Assembly (NCBI GenBank): GCA_031415695.1
Contig: JANOSH010000022.1
Location: 149,217-213,216 of the forward strand
From: JANOSH01 sp031415695
GTDB lineage: Bacteria > Actinomycetota > Acidimicrobiia > Acidimicrobiales > Ilumatobacteraceae
Direction of reading: 5' to 3'
Length of the DNA stretch: 64,000 nt
The notes under the pieces were generated by a model. It did not search any database. It had not been told where the DNA came from and worked only from the letters and a program-made list of their open reading frames with translations. The first letter of the stretch is position 1. Every line of letters starts with the position of its first letter. Below, in pieces: positions 51,875 to 59,921 of this stretch. Made by a program: the position numbers and the translations under genes.

Positions 51875-52420
51875 TTGAGCACAATGCCAGCCAGCCGAGA
51901 CGTCACGTGGGACGACTACGTCACACTCCTGAAGTCCTCGGACATCAAGTACGAGCTCATCAACGGAGTCATCTACGCCATGGCGTCGGCAGGTCGCCTG
52001 CATAATCCGGTAGCGGCCAAGCTGATGCTGGCAATCGGCCCGAACGCATTCAGTCAAGGCTGCGAGGCCGTTAATGCCGACCAACTAGTGCGAGTTGGCG
52101 ATACATTCGGGTGGCTCCCAGACTTTGGCGTGTACTGCCATGATGACGACGGTGACGGATACTTCCGCACATCGCCGTGCCTTCTGGCCGAGGTGGTGTC
52201 GCCCTCGTCTCACGAACGTGACAAGGTCACCAAACTTGGCTTTTACAAGGCCATAACCGCGCTGCAGACCTACCTCGTCGTCGACCCGGTCACCCAGTCG
52301 ATCATCGCTCACATACGCAGCAACGACAACCGGTGGTCAACCACTACCTATGGCTCCGGCGACATGATCAGGCTCGAGTGCCCGCCGATGATGCTCGACG
52401 TCCAATCCATCTTCTCGTAG
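51875..52420 (+). CDS. Uma2-family (DUF820) protein
   Basis: The TTG at 51875 lies 7 bases after AGGGG and gives 181 residues; an ATG at 51884 is the alternative. The Uma2 core is DIKYELINGVIYAMASAGRL, FGWLPDFGVYCHDDD and CLLAEVVSPSSHERDKVTKL followed by GFYKAITALQTYLVVDP. It has the PD-(D/E)XK-like pattern more clearly than the copy at 47708. Its role is unknown. Confidence 0.86.
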   Translation: MSTMPASRDVTWDDYVTLLKSSDIKYELINGVIYAMASAGRLHNPVAAKLMLAIGPNAFSQGCEAVNADQLVRVGDTFGWLPDFGVYCHDDDGDGYFRTSPCLLAEVVSPSSHERDKVTKLGFYKAITALQTYLVVDPVTQSIIAHIRSNDNRWSTTTYGSGDMIRLECPPMMLDVQSIFS

Positions 52421-52806
52421 GCACGCTCATTCGGCAGCCAAACTCTGTCACAGGCCAACATAGCTCCAGCCAACGTTTGCAGCATCGGGCGATCAAGCCT
52501 GTCGGCAACAGCGCAGAACTCCAAGGAATTCTTGGTGAGTTCACCGACGTCCGCGGAGCAACCAAGTGCCCAACTCCTCGCCAAAAGCGCGCCCGCCGTA
52601 TCGACATCGGATCGAGCAACCCCCGTCGCCAGACTGTCGGGCAGCGCCTCTGTATCGTCAGGAGCAATGCCGTGCTCAATAGGGCATCGATGCGCCCATC
52701 GATTTGACAGCCCGACGAACCAACGTATGGCGGAACGAATAGTCGAGTTTCTCCCCGCATCGTAGGAAGTGGCTATCGGCATCATGTAGGTCGATTGGCC
52801 TATCAC
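52421..52806 (-). CDS. Possible helical hypothetical protein
   Basis: A reverse frame starting at 52806 continues to 52348, overlapping the end of the Uma2 gene by 73 bp. It reads SDVDTAGALLARSWALGCSA and CAVADRLDRPMLQTLAGAML, which is a plausible helical protein, but no domain, clear ribosome-binding site or homologous motif is seen. I list only the part not overlapping the Uma2 gene. It might be chance. Confidence 0.3.
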
Positions 52807-52817
52807 GAACTACCGCG

Positions 52818-54308
52818 ATGCTGCCGATTCTTGACGATATGTGGAACATGTCCAAGCGGTCGATTTCTGGCAGCTACCGATTGCGCCGCATCGCTCGGCG
52901 CGCCGGTGTACGGCGCGGGTCCTCGCAACCGTTGGTGCCACTTGCGAGCCACCCCTTCGGCCTGAAGATGGAACTCACCAGCCGCTGCAACCTGGTGTGC
53001 AGCTACTGCTACACCAACTCGCCAGCCCTTACACCGCTTGGGCCACCCGAACTCGACGCAGCAACCTGGCACGCCATCGCGCAAGAAGCTATCGACCTGG
53101 GCGTCGTCGAGGTCGTGCTCACCGGGGGCGAGCCGCTCCTGCGCCGCGGATTGTTCCTCGACCTCGCTCGACTATTCGCCGCCAATGGCGTAGCCGTTAC
53201 CGCAGTCACCAACGGCTGGTTCCTCGACGACGCCTTAGCGCTCGAACTGGCCGCAATCCCCGGCCTGCAGGTCAACGTGTCGATCGATTCGTCAGTGCCT
53301 GCCGCACACGACGACGTGCGCGGCGCTGGCAGTTGGGAACGGGCAATTACCGCTGTCGACCGATTGATCACCCACAACATCCGTCACCGTGTGCTGCGAG
53401 TCGTGACACCCGAAAACCAACATGACCTGGCTGCATTCTTGAACCTGATGACGCTCCTAGGATCCGACTCGGTACGCCTCGGCGAAGTCATCGCCAACGG
53501 GGCTGCGGCCAGCCGCACCAACTGGGCGGTCGACCGCAAGGCAGCCCGTACCGTCGTACAACAGTTCCGCGACCGGCATCCCGATGCCCTGGTCGACTAC
53601 AGCACCGCCGATGCCAACGGCCTGGCAACTATTGAACGCACTCGTCCGCACTCGCTCCTTATCCGCCCGAACGGCGAGGTGCGTGTGGACTCCCAACAGC
53701 CCTTTGTTTTCGGACAGCTCCCCCACGACACCATTGCTGACTGCTGGGAGCGTCTCACCGGAGATTGGCCCCCTGCGCCCGTTGCCGAATGGGCCGCGCA
53801 ACTTCGCTCATCGGCTGACCTTGCCACCGTGCTGCCAGTCGCCAATCGTGACGCGGCCGTCAGCGTCGTCACCGGCCAGCCAGTTGAGCTTCGACTCCGT
53901 CGACCCGATGCGGTGCGTGCCGCGCGCGCCGACGTCAGCAGCCGCTCAATCGACCCGACCCAGTTCGTCACCGGGTTGGCCTTGACCCGCCCGGCCCACG
54001 CTGTTGCCTATCGCACAGCTACGTCCGGCTCAGGCCAGGTAATAGTCCGCTCGTTGTCCCCGTATCTTGTTGCTGAACTGAACCCGCTGGCCGCCGAGAT
54101 ACTCGCTGCCGTTGCCATCGGCCACGTAAACGAACTCGTGGCGTTGTGGACTCATCGCTTTGCTGGCACTATGCCCCAAGCGATCACCAACGACATCGTC
54201 AACGGCCTGCACGACCTGCGCCGTCTCGGCCTCGTCACCCACACGGATTCGCGGGCCGCCGCCGACAGCCCGGAGGCTATCGGTCTCGCCATCCATCACC
54301 GGGCATAA
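52818..54308 (+). CDS. Radical SAM protein with PqqD-like C-terminal domain
   Basis: The protein has 496 residues (a start at the ATG giving MSKRSISG, 10 residues later, is also possible). The Fe-S cluster motif is CNLVCSYC with Cys57, Cys61 and Cys64. VVEVVLTGGEPLLRRG is the SAM-binding GGE motif. The region where SPASM proteins have extra Cys residues reads RPNGEVRVDSQQPFVFGQL, with no Cys. The last 80 residues (VRSLSPYLVAELNPLAAEIL) resemble PqqD. This architecture fits RiPP-modifying radical SAM enzymes. No precursor is convincing nearby. Confidence 0.85.
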   Translation: MLPILDDMWNMSKRSISGSYRLRRIARRAGVRRGSSQPLVPLASHPFGLKMELTSRCNLVCSYCYTNSPALTPLGPPELDAATWHAIAQEAIDLGVVEVVLTGGEPLLRRGLFLDLARLFAANGVAVTAVTNGWFLDDALALELAAIPGLQVNVSIDSSVPAAHDDVRGAGSWERAITAVDRLITHNIRHRVLRVVTPENQHDLAAFLNLMTLLGSDSVRLGEVIANGAAASRTNWAVDRKAARTVVQQFRDRHPDALVDYSTADANGLATIERTRPHSLLIRPNGEVRVDSQQPFVFGQLPHDTIADCWERLTGDWPPAPVAEWAAQLRSSADLATVLPVANRDAAVSVVTGQPVELRLRRPDAVRAARADVSSRSIDPTQFVTGLALTRPAHAVAYRTATSGSGQVIVRSLSPYLVAELNPLAAEILAAVAIGHVNELVALWTHRFAGTMPQAITNDIVNGLHDLRRLGLVTHTDSRAAADSPEAIGLAIHHRA

Positions 54309-54540
54309 TGCGCTTCATGAACTCGTCGAACAGCGGCACGGTGAACGCCGTGTCACCGTGGTTCGGACTCCAGATCATGCCCTTGGCGATGTCACCGGAC
54401 CGATGGGGACCAGGGCCTAGATCAGCCATGGCCCTCAGGTACACCTTGTCCGCTGGAGTCAGGCGATCGAAACGAACTCTGAAGAAGCTGGCATCGAGAG
54501 CCGCTATTACTTCGATGCGTTCAGCAATACCGTACCTAGT
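54277..54540 (-). pseudogene. C-terminal remnant of an AAA-type ATPase (ORC-like family)
   Basis: The reverse strand encodes SFFRVRFDRLTPADKVYLRA, MADLGPGPHRSGDIA and KGMIWSPNHGDTAFTVPLFD with EFMKRIMP. This is the C-terminus of a common actinobacterial AAA ATPase family, but the 20 or so residues normally between GDIA and KGMI are missing and no ATPase domain is present. It overlaps the last bases of the radical SAM gene on the other strand. It marks an insertion or rearrangement scar. Confidence 0.7.
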
Positions 54541-54614
54541 GGCACAGCCCGATAGGTCGGACGAATCATCCCGACGGGAACGAATTTGCCGATTCTTGAC
54601 GGTATCAAGAATGA

Positions 54615-55184
54615 GGATCGCCCCACTTACGAGCCGCCTGCTGTCAAGCAGCTTTACGTAGCCGAGGGCACCCGCTTCACCGCCGTGGCGCCTTGGTCAC
54701 CTCGTCCGGGGTCGTGCTTGTTGCCGGAGACACGGGATCAGGAAAGTCGACGCTCGCTGCCCAAGCTGCGGCCGACGGTTGCGGAGTAATCTCCGACGAC
54801 GCGGTCATCGTTCGCTGGCGCGCCGGTGTGCCTGTCACCTGGTTCGGTGAACGACTGAGCCGTCCCCGGCAGCCAGCGGGTGCCATCGGAGCGCGGCTCG
54901 AAATACCGTTGGCGGACGGGAGCGATGATCCGTTACCAATCGTCGGGGTGGTCGTACTGGGGGCTCGTGCCGGTGGGCCGTTTGTACCGGCAGGCGCTGC
55001 GACAATTCCAGTGCTGCATCAACACTGTTTCACTGCTGGTGCCGACACAATCCGGCGAAACCTGGCCGACATTGTGCGGCTGACGTCGGCGGTGCCGGTG
55101 ATCGTCGGCTCCGTCGCTAATGACTTGGCCCAACTATCGGCCGAATGGCAACGCGCCATGGACGCGCTTCATCGCATACGGTGA
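54615..55184 (+). CDS. HPr kinase-like protein, N-terminally truncated
   Basis: The frame opens after a stop at 54612 and has no good start before a TTG at 54693. It reads LRSRGHPLHRRGALVTSSGV, P-loop VLVAGDTGSGKSTLAAQAAA and acidic motif CGVISDDAVIVRWR, then the usual C-terminal half. About 100 N-terminal residues found in the relatives at 28654 and 39032 are missing, and an AAA-ATPase remnant lies where they should be. It could be a short functional kinase or a pseudogene. Confidence 0.65.
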   Translation, partial: GSPHLRAACCQAALRSRGHPLHRRGALVTSSGVVLVAGDTGSGKSTLAAQAAADGCGVISDDAVIVRWRAGVPVTWFGERLSRPRQPAGAIGARLEIPLADGSDDPLPIVGVVVLGARAGGPFVPAGAATIPVLHQHCFTAGADTIRRNLADIVRLTSAVPVIVGSVANDLAQLSAEWQRAMDALHRIR

Positions 55185-55259
55185 CATACGATGAGGCGGC
55201 CGAGTCATCCACCAAATGCCCTAGTGACGGTGGACTAGAGTCGTTCTAGGCTTCACGAC

Positions 55260-57584
55260 GTGCTGGTCGACCAACTCGTCAGCCCACAGGCGGCTCCACA
55301 CCGTCGCCTCGGGCAGGCCGAAACAACGTCGCGGGCTCTCGCCCTCGTCGCGCTGTGTGTGTTCAGCGCGCTCCTGGCCCTGAAATCGGACGCTTCGCCG
55401 ACCGGTAGCCGAGCTCCTGACGTGGTGGTCATCGGCGCAGCAGTCGCGCTTGCGATCCTCGTCGCCCCGTGGGCATCGTGGTGGACTGTCGTCATCGCCG
55501 GGCTCATCACCGCACTCGCCGCTCCCCCGGCCTACGCGTTGGGTGCCGTAGTAGCCGTCGGCATCGTGCTCGTCACCGGTTGGCTAAAAACCCAGGCTGC
55601 GGTCTTCCAGGCAGTGGCCGTTGCCGCCATCGTGCAAGCATTCTTCCGGCTTGGATCAGGACCATTTCATGGTTCCACCGCATTGATCGCGGCAGGCGGC
55701 CTACTGCCCATCGTTGTCACCGGGCTTCACTATGCCCCGTCTCGAATGGGCCGCTGGACGCGGCGACTCGGCCTCGGCTGTGTCGTGCTTGCGCTGAGTT
55801 CCGTCGCGCTCCTCGGGGTCATGGCCTATCGCTCATGGAGTGATATACAAGCGGGCCAGGCGCACCTACAGGCGGCGCTCTCTCACCTCCAAGCAGGCGA
55901 CACGTCGGCAACCGCGTCGGCATTAGCTTCGGGGTCCGTGCGCCTCAAACGTGCCGAGAATCGGCTCGATTCCCCCGTCATACGCCTCTCGGCCTTCGTA
56001 CCCGGCGTCGCCCAGCACCGACGAGCCGCATTGAGCCTCGTGCGTAGCGCCCAATCCACAACGAGCGCCGCCGCTCAGGCAATCAACGGCATCGACAACG
56101 CGGCGCTGCAACTCAACGCCGGCGAGATCAACCTCGACGCAGTACGGCAATTGGCGGCAGCGTTCAAGATCATCGAGCCCGACATTGCGCGCGTTGCCGC
56201 CTCAATCATCGAGGCTGAATCGCCGTGGCTAGTGCCTCAGGCTCAGGCTCGTCTCACCGTCTTGGCCGAGCGCGTCGCCACATCACGCGGCCAAGCCCGC
56301 GTCGCCAGCAACGCTCTCGAACGTCTGCCCGATCTCCTCGGCAGTACCAGCACACGTCGATACCTCATTGGCTTCGGCACACCAGGCGAAGCACGTGGGC
56401 TTGGGCTGTTCGTGGGTAACTGGGCCGAAATCGACGTTCGTAATGGCCGGATTTCGCTCGCCGCCACGTATCGAACCGGACAACTGGCCGTCAAGACCCC
56501 CAAAAACCTGCGACTTAATTCCAGCGACGACTTCAAAACACGCTATGCCCGCTTCGGCGCTGCCACATCCGCCGGGTTCGTCCATCAGGAATTTTGGTCG
56601 AATGTCTCCATGTCGCCCGACATGCCGTCGGTGGCACAGGCGGTCGCTCAGATGTACTCCGAAACACTACAACGCCCAGTCGATGGAGTGTTCACCCTCG
56701 ACCCGACAGCTCTTGCCGGGCTACTCAAACTCACCGGACCAGTCGACATAGCTGCCCTTAATAGGCCCGTCACCGCCACCGACATCGAGCAATACCTATT
56801 GGTCGACCAATACAACGTCGACGATCGCGTCGACCTGCTCGAAACCATCTCCCAAGCAGTGTTCCAAGCGTTCCTCACTCGGTCGCTTCCGAACCCAACC
56901 AGCATCTCGGCAGCGTTGAGTCCAACGCTTCGCGGTGGCAACCTGCAAGGGTGGCTCGTCGCCCCCGCCGAGCAGAACCTCATGCGCGACCTTGGTATGG
57001 CCGGGGAACTCCCCGCACTCGACGGCCGTGACGGCGTTGCCGTAGTAAACAACAACGCGGGTCCCAGCAAGATCGATACGTTCCTCGGCCGTGCAGTCAG
57101 CTACAACGCCACCCACGACGTTGCGACGGGTGATACACGGGCGACGCTTACGGTCGACCTCACGAACGCCGCACCCACATCGGGATATCCAGATTACGTA
57201 ATCGGCAACATGTACGGACTTGCGAAGGGGACAAACCGAACGTTCCTCAGCGTCTACAGCGCACTCGACGCAGCGTCGGTAGCCCTCGACGATTCCGCCA
57301 CGCCTGTCACAGCCGAGCGTGAATTGGGATGGAACGTTTACTCACTGTTCATCGACATCGCCCCCGGCCAAACCCGCCGTGTGGTGGTTGAGCTGACAGG
57401 CCAACTCTCACCCGGCCCGTACGCTCTTGTCAGCAAGCCGCAGCCAGAAACCCGTGCCACCAACTACGCCGTAACCGTCAACGGATGGAACCTTCGGCCC
57501 ATGCCAATGACGACATCGTCGGCATACTGTTTCGAGCGTGACCACGACACTGCTCCAACAGCACCCCGACGTAGTCGATGCTGA
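55260..57584 (+). CDS. DUF4012 membrane protein
   Basis: The GTG at 55260 gives 774 residues. Residues 25 to 165 hold several membrane helices (ALALVALCVFSALLALKSD, PDVVVIGAAVALAILVAP), with another near 180 to 195. The large remainder is extracellular, with the DUF4012 pattern TSTRRYLIGFGTPGEARGLG, GFVHQEFWSNVSMSPDMPSV and VFTLDPTALAGLLKLTGP. DUF4012 proteins occur with polysaccharide genes in actinobacteria and Chloroflexi; their function is unknown. The 3' end overlaps the PqqD-like gene by 47 bp. Confidence 0.85.
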   Translation: MLVDQLVSPQAAPHRRLGQAETTSRALALVALCVFSALLALKSDASPTGSRAPDVVVIGAAVALAILVAPWASWWTVVIAGLITALAAPPAYALGAVVAVGIVLVTGWLKTQAAVFQAVAVAAIVQAFFRLGSGPFHGSTALIAAGGLLPIVVTGLHYAPSRMGRWTRRLGLGCVVLALSSVALLGVMAYRSWSDIQAGQAHLQAALSHLQAGDTSATASALASGSVRLKRAENRLDSPVIRLSAFVPGVAQHRRAALSLVRSAQSTTSAAAQAINGIDNAALQLNAGEINLDAVRQLAAAFKIIEPDIARVAASIIEAESPWLVPQAQARLTVLAERVATSRGQARVASNALERLPDLLGSTSTRRYLIGFGTPGEARGLGLFVGNWAEIDVRNGRISLAATYRTGQLAVKTPKNLRLNSSDDFKTRYARFGAATSAGFVHQEFWSNVSMSPDMPSVAQAVAQMYSETLQRPVDGVFTLDPTALAGLLKLTGPVDIAALNRPVTATDIEQYLLVDQYNVDDRVDLLETISQAVFQAFLTRSLPNPTSISAALSPTLRGGNLQGWLVAPAEQNLMRDLGMAGELPALDGRDGVAVVNNNAGPSKIDTFLGRAVSYNATHDVATGDTRATLTVDLTNAAPTSGYPDYVIGNMYGLAKGTNRTFLSVYSALDAASVALDDSATPVTAERELGWNVYSLFIDIAPGQTRRVVVELTGQLSPGPYALVSKPQPETRATNYAVTVNGWNLRPMPMTTSSAYCFERDHDTAPTAPRRSRC

Positions 57585-57804
57585 GGTCGACGACGAGCGA
57601 GTATTGCTGCATTGCACCACCGGTGTGTACTACGGGTTGAACCCCGTCGGTTCATACCTGTGGCCGTTGCTAGCCACACCCACATCGGTCGATGAACTGG
57701 CGCAACGCGTAGCCGACCATTTCGACGTTGCGGCCGACATTTGCCGCCCCGACGTCGAAGCATTCCTCGCTCACTTGAGCGAGAACGGCCTCCTCGCTGC
57801 GTAG
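57538..57804 (+). CDS. PqqD-like small protein
   Basis: The protein has 88 residues with the PqqD core VDAEVDDERVLLHCTTGVYY, GLNPVGSYLWPLLATPTSVD and a terminal helix EAFLAHLSENGLLAA. It starts inside the DUF4012 gene in another frame. It may be the leader-binding partner of the radical SAM or HPr-kinase-like genes upstream, but no precursor was found. It is the third stand-alone PqqD-like gene in the window. Confidence 0.78.
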   Translation: MTTTLLQQHPDVVDAEVDDERVLLHCTTGVYYGLNPVGSYLWPLLATPTSVDELAQRVADHFDVAADICRPDVEAFLAHLSENGLLAA

Positions 57805-57902
57805 TTGGCCATCTGGCGAATCGTCCGTCAGAACATGTCGACCGACATCTGGTCTCAGGAACGAGCGGTTTCGATCCGAGCACTACTCGAGAGCGAGTTG
57901 CG

Positions 57903-58544
57903 CTAAACCACGTCGCCGAGGTTGCGTCTGCGACCCGACAACGTTCGCCCGATGATGCGTAGGTCGAGCTGTAGGCATTGGCGGTCGACGTACTCGACAT
58001 CGCACGCAAAGCGGCGCGCCAATGTGTTGTCGCCGCGACCAGTTACCTGAGCGAATCCGGTAATACCCGGCCGAACGGCGAGTCGCATCATCTGCCGGCT
58101 CGAGTATTTCGCTACAGCCACAGGTGAGTCGGGGCGTGGCCCCACGAAGCTCATCGAACCAGCCAGAACATTGAGGAGTTGGGGTAGCTCATCAACCGAG
58201 GTTGCGCGAAGCACGCGGCCCACCCACGTTAGTTGGGGATCAACGTCGCTTGATTCGTGACGCCGCGTACGGAAGGTCAACAGCCTGAAAGGTCGACCCC
58301 GTTGGCCAATCCGATCGCGACTAGCCAAGACTGGTCCACGGGAGGTGAGCCGCACTGCTAGCCCCGCAATAACGCCAATCGCCACTGCGGGGACACCAAT
58401 ACATGCCAGTACGAACAGGTCGACGAGCCGCTTACCGACGTAACCGATGCGAGGAACATGCTGGAACGAGGAACGTTGCGACGGTACCTGGTTGTCGGCC
58501 TCGTCAAGTAACGTTCCACCCGAGACTTCCAGATCCACCATCAT
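57903..58544 (-). CDS. Short bacterial sugar transferase (WcaJ/WbaP C-terminal type)
   Basis: The protein has 213 residues. A single N-terminal membrane helix (KRLVDLFVLACIGVPAVAIG) is followed by SRGPVLASRDRIGQRGRPFR, FRTRR, TSVDELPQLLNVLAGSMSFV and GPRPDSP, then RPGITGFAQVTGR. This is the catalytic core of phosphoglycosyl transferases that load the first sugar onto undecaprenyl phosphate. The polytopic N-terminal half of WbaP/WcaJ is absent, as in PglC-like short forms. It stands alone, away from the main polysaccharide locus. Confidence 0.88.
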   Translation of the reverse strand: MMVDLEVSGGTLLDEADNQVPSQRSSFQHVPRIGYVGKRLVDLFVLACIGVPAVAIGVIAGLAVRLTSRGPVLASRDRIGQRGRPFRLLTFRTRRHESSDVDPQLTWVGRVLRATSVDELPQLLNVLAGSMSFVGPRPDSPVAVAKYSSRQMMRLAVRPGITGFAQVTGRGDNTLARRFACDVEYVDRQCLQLDLRIIGRTLSGRRRNLGDVV

Positions 58545-58650
58545 CGGGCCATTTTAATGCCTCTCAGCACCGCTGTGCGTAGTTCCAGGGGACCAATTCC
58601 AGGCCAAATGAAGAAACTCAGGGCCATTCCGCTACGTACAGCGCCTGAAG

Positions 58651-59040
58651 TTACCTAGGATCCGGCCCGATGCCCACGATCGTCGCCTCTTGGACGAGAG
58701 CCAACGCCTGCCGGCTGCACATACCCCGCTCGACCACGGTATCCACGCTGGCCAACAAATCGTCGCAGGCCCGCAGCAGTGCGTCGCTCGACGCGCTTGT
58801 GGCTTGAGCCTCTGCCTCGAATTCGATCAGTTCATCGGGCCGAAGCATCGGCGGGACCGTCGTACGAGAACACTGCCACAGCTCGTCGGTCGCTTGCCGT
58901 ATCGCGGTTAATGTGCCATCGAGCAGGTCATGATTCACGATTGGCCCCTCGGCATGTCGGGACAACGCTGTCAGTTCGGCCGCTCGATCATTAAGCGTGA
59001 GACCCACCTGTTCGAGCCGCCACACAAGATCGTCGCTCAA
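58651..59040 (-). CDS. Hypothetical helical protein of the FtsK-like operon
   Basis: The protein has 129 residues, is predicted largely helical from the sequence (VWRLEQVGLTLNDRAAELTA, ELIEFEAEAQATSASSDALL) and has no membrane segment. It has two Cys residues. It is the last gene of the operon, and its start overlaps the coiled-coil gene by 4 bp. No family is recognised. The context suggests a cytoplasmic partner of the ATPase. Confidence 0.68.
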   Translation of the reverse strand: MSDDLVWRLEQVGLTLNDRAAELTALSRHAEGPIVNHDLLDGTLTAIRQATDELWQCSRTTVPPMLRPDELIEFEAEAQATSASSDALLRACDDLLASVDTVVERGMCSRQALALVQEATIVGIGPDPR

Positions 59041-59921
59041 CGAGGCGACCAGTCGGCTAGAGATCGACCTACGCTCGACGCCGCGTCGGCCGCCGATACG
59101 AGCGAACGACGCAGTTGAACCGAACGGACCCGCGCTTGTTGAATGAATTCGTCGGCGTGCACTAGTGAGTCGGCCGATGCCGACTCACTAGGCGACGACT
59201 CGATGAATGATCGCTGCAGGCGAGCGAACGACAGCCAAGCACTGGCAATGCTTTGCTCGGACCCAGCCAAGGACGCCGTAGCCTGTGTAGCGAGATCAAC
59301 CGCAAGGCGGGTTTGGTCGACCTGACGTGTCAGGAACGCCCGGCCGTCGGCCACTGCTTCCTCGGCCGTCGCCAAAAGAGAGAGCGCGTCGCGTGCCCGC
59401 AGGTGGCGAAGCTCGGCGGCGTTGGCGGACTCGGCGGCGTGGTCGATATCGGCCCGCGTTGGCCAAGCCTCTTTGACTCGCTTGGGTCCTGTTTCGGCCG
59501 AAATACGGCGCATCTCGCAGAGCGTGGCGAAAGCCTCGACATACATCTGGGATGCTGACGTTTGGGTCCGAGTCCAGGCATCTTGCGCCTTGCGGACGAC
59601 GTCGCCGGTCCTTTCTAGCTCGCCTAATTGCGCACTCCATTGTTCGTTCTCGTGGCGCGACCGAGCCAACGTTTCGGCGGCTCTCTGACTCGCATCATTG
59701 AGGTCGGCATGCTGTTTGCCAATGGCATCGGCAAGCCCCGAGAGGTGCCGTCGAGACACTCGGTAGCGGTCGCTTGCCCTGCGTTCTTGAACCTGAGCAT
59801 GTTCAAGAGCGGCGTCCAATGAGACCAGCACCTTGTGTAATGCCTCGTCGACGCTCCAGGCTACGGAGGAAATTCGACCAAGATCGCTCACGGCTTGTCG
59901 AAGCGTCGATCGTCGCCCCAT
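59037..59921 (-). CDS. Coiled-coil protein of the FtsK-like operon
   Basis: The protein has 294 residues and is helical through most of its length, rich in Ala, Glu, Arg and Gln (LDAALEHAQVQERRASDRYR, AAETLARSRHENEQWSAQLG). It has no signal peptide or membrane helix. It resembles generic coiled-coil scaffold proteins and I cannot name a family. It overlaps the ATPase gene by 34 bp. It may bind the ATPase or its coiled-coil N-terminus. Confidence 0.72.
   Translation of the reverse strand: MGRRSTLRQAVSDLGRISSVAWSVDEALHKVLVSLDAALEHAQVQERRASDRYRVSRRHLSGLADAIGKQHADLNDASQRAAETLARSRHENEQWSAQLGELERTGDVVRKAQDAWTRTQTSASQMYVEAFATLCEMRRISAETGPKRVKEAWPTRADIDHAAESANAAELRHLRARDALSLLATAEEAVADGRAFLTRQVDQTRLAVDLATQATASLAGSEQSIASAWLSFARLQRSFIESSPSESASADSLVHADEFIQQARVRSVQLRRSLVSAADAASSVGRSLADWSPR

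Noticed and set aside
52819..54600. Shared run TGCCGATTCTTGACG at the radical SAM start and at about 54587.
   Set aside because: A 15-base match is expected by chance about once or twice in 64 kb, and no matching -10 sequence follows either copy.
54586..54789. Short forward frame with RPTYEPPAVKQLYV, similar to a RiPP leader, downstream of the radical SAM gene.
   Set aside because: It needs a TTG start, lacks the Gly and Thr spacing of the two good precursors, has no plausible core and runs out of frame into the kinase P-loop region, so chance resemblance is more likely.
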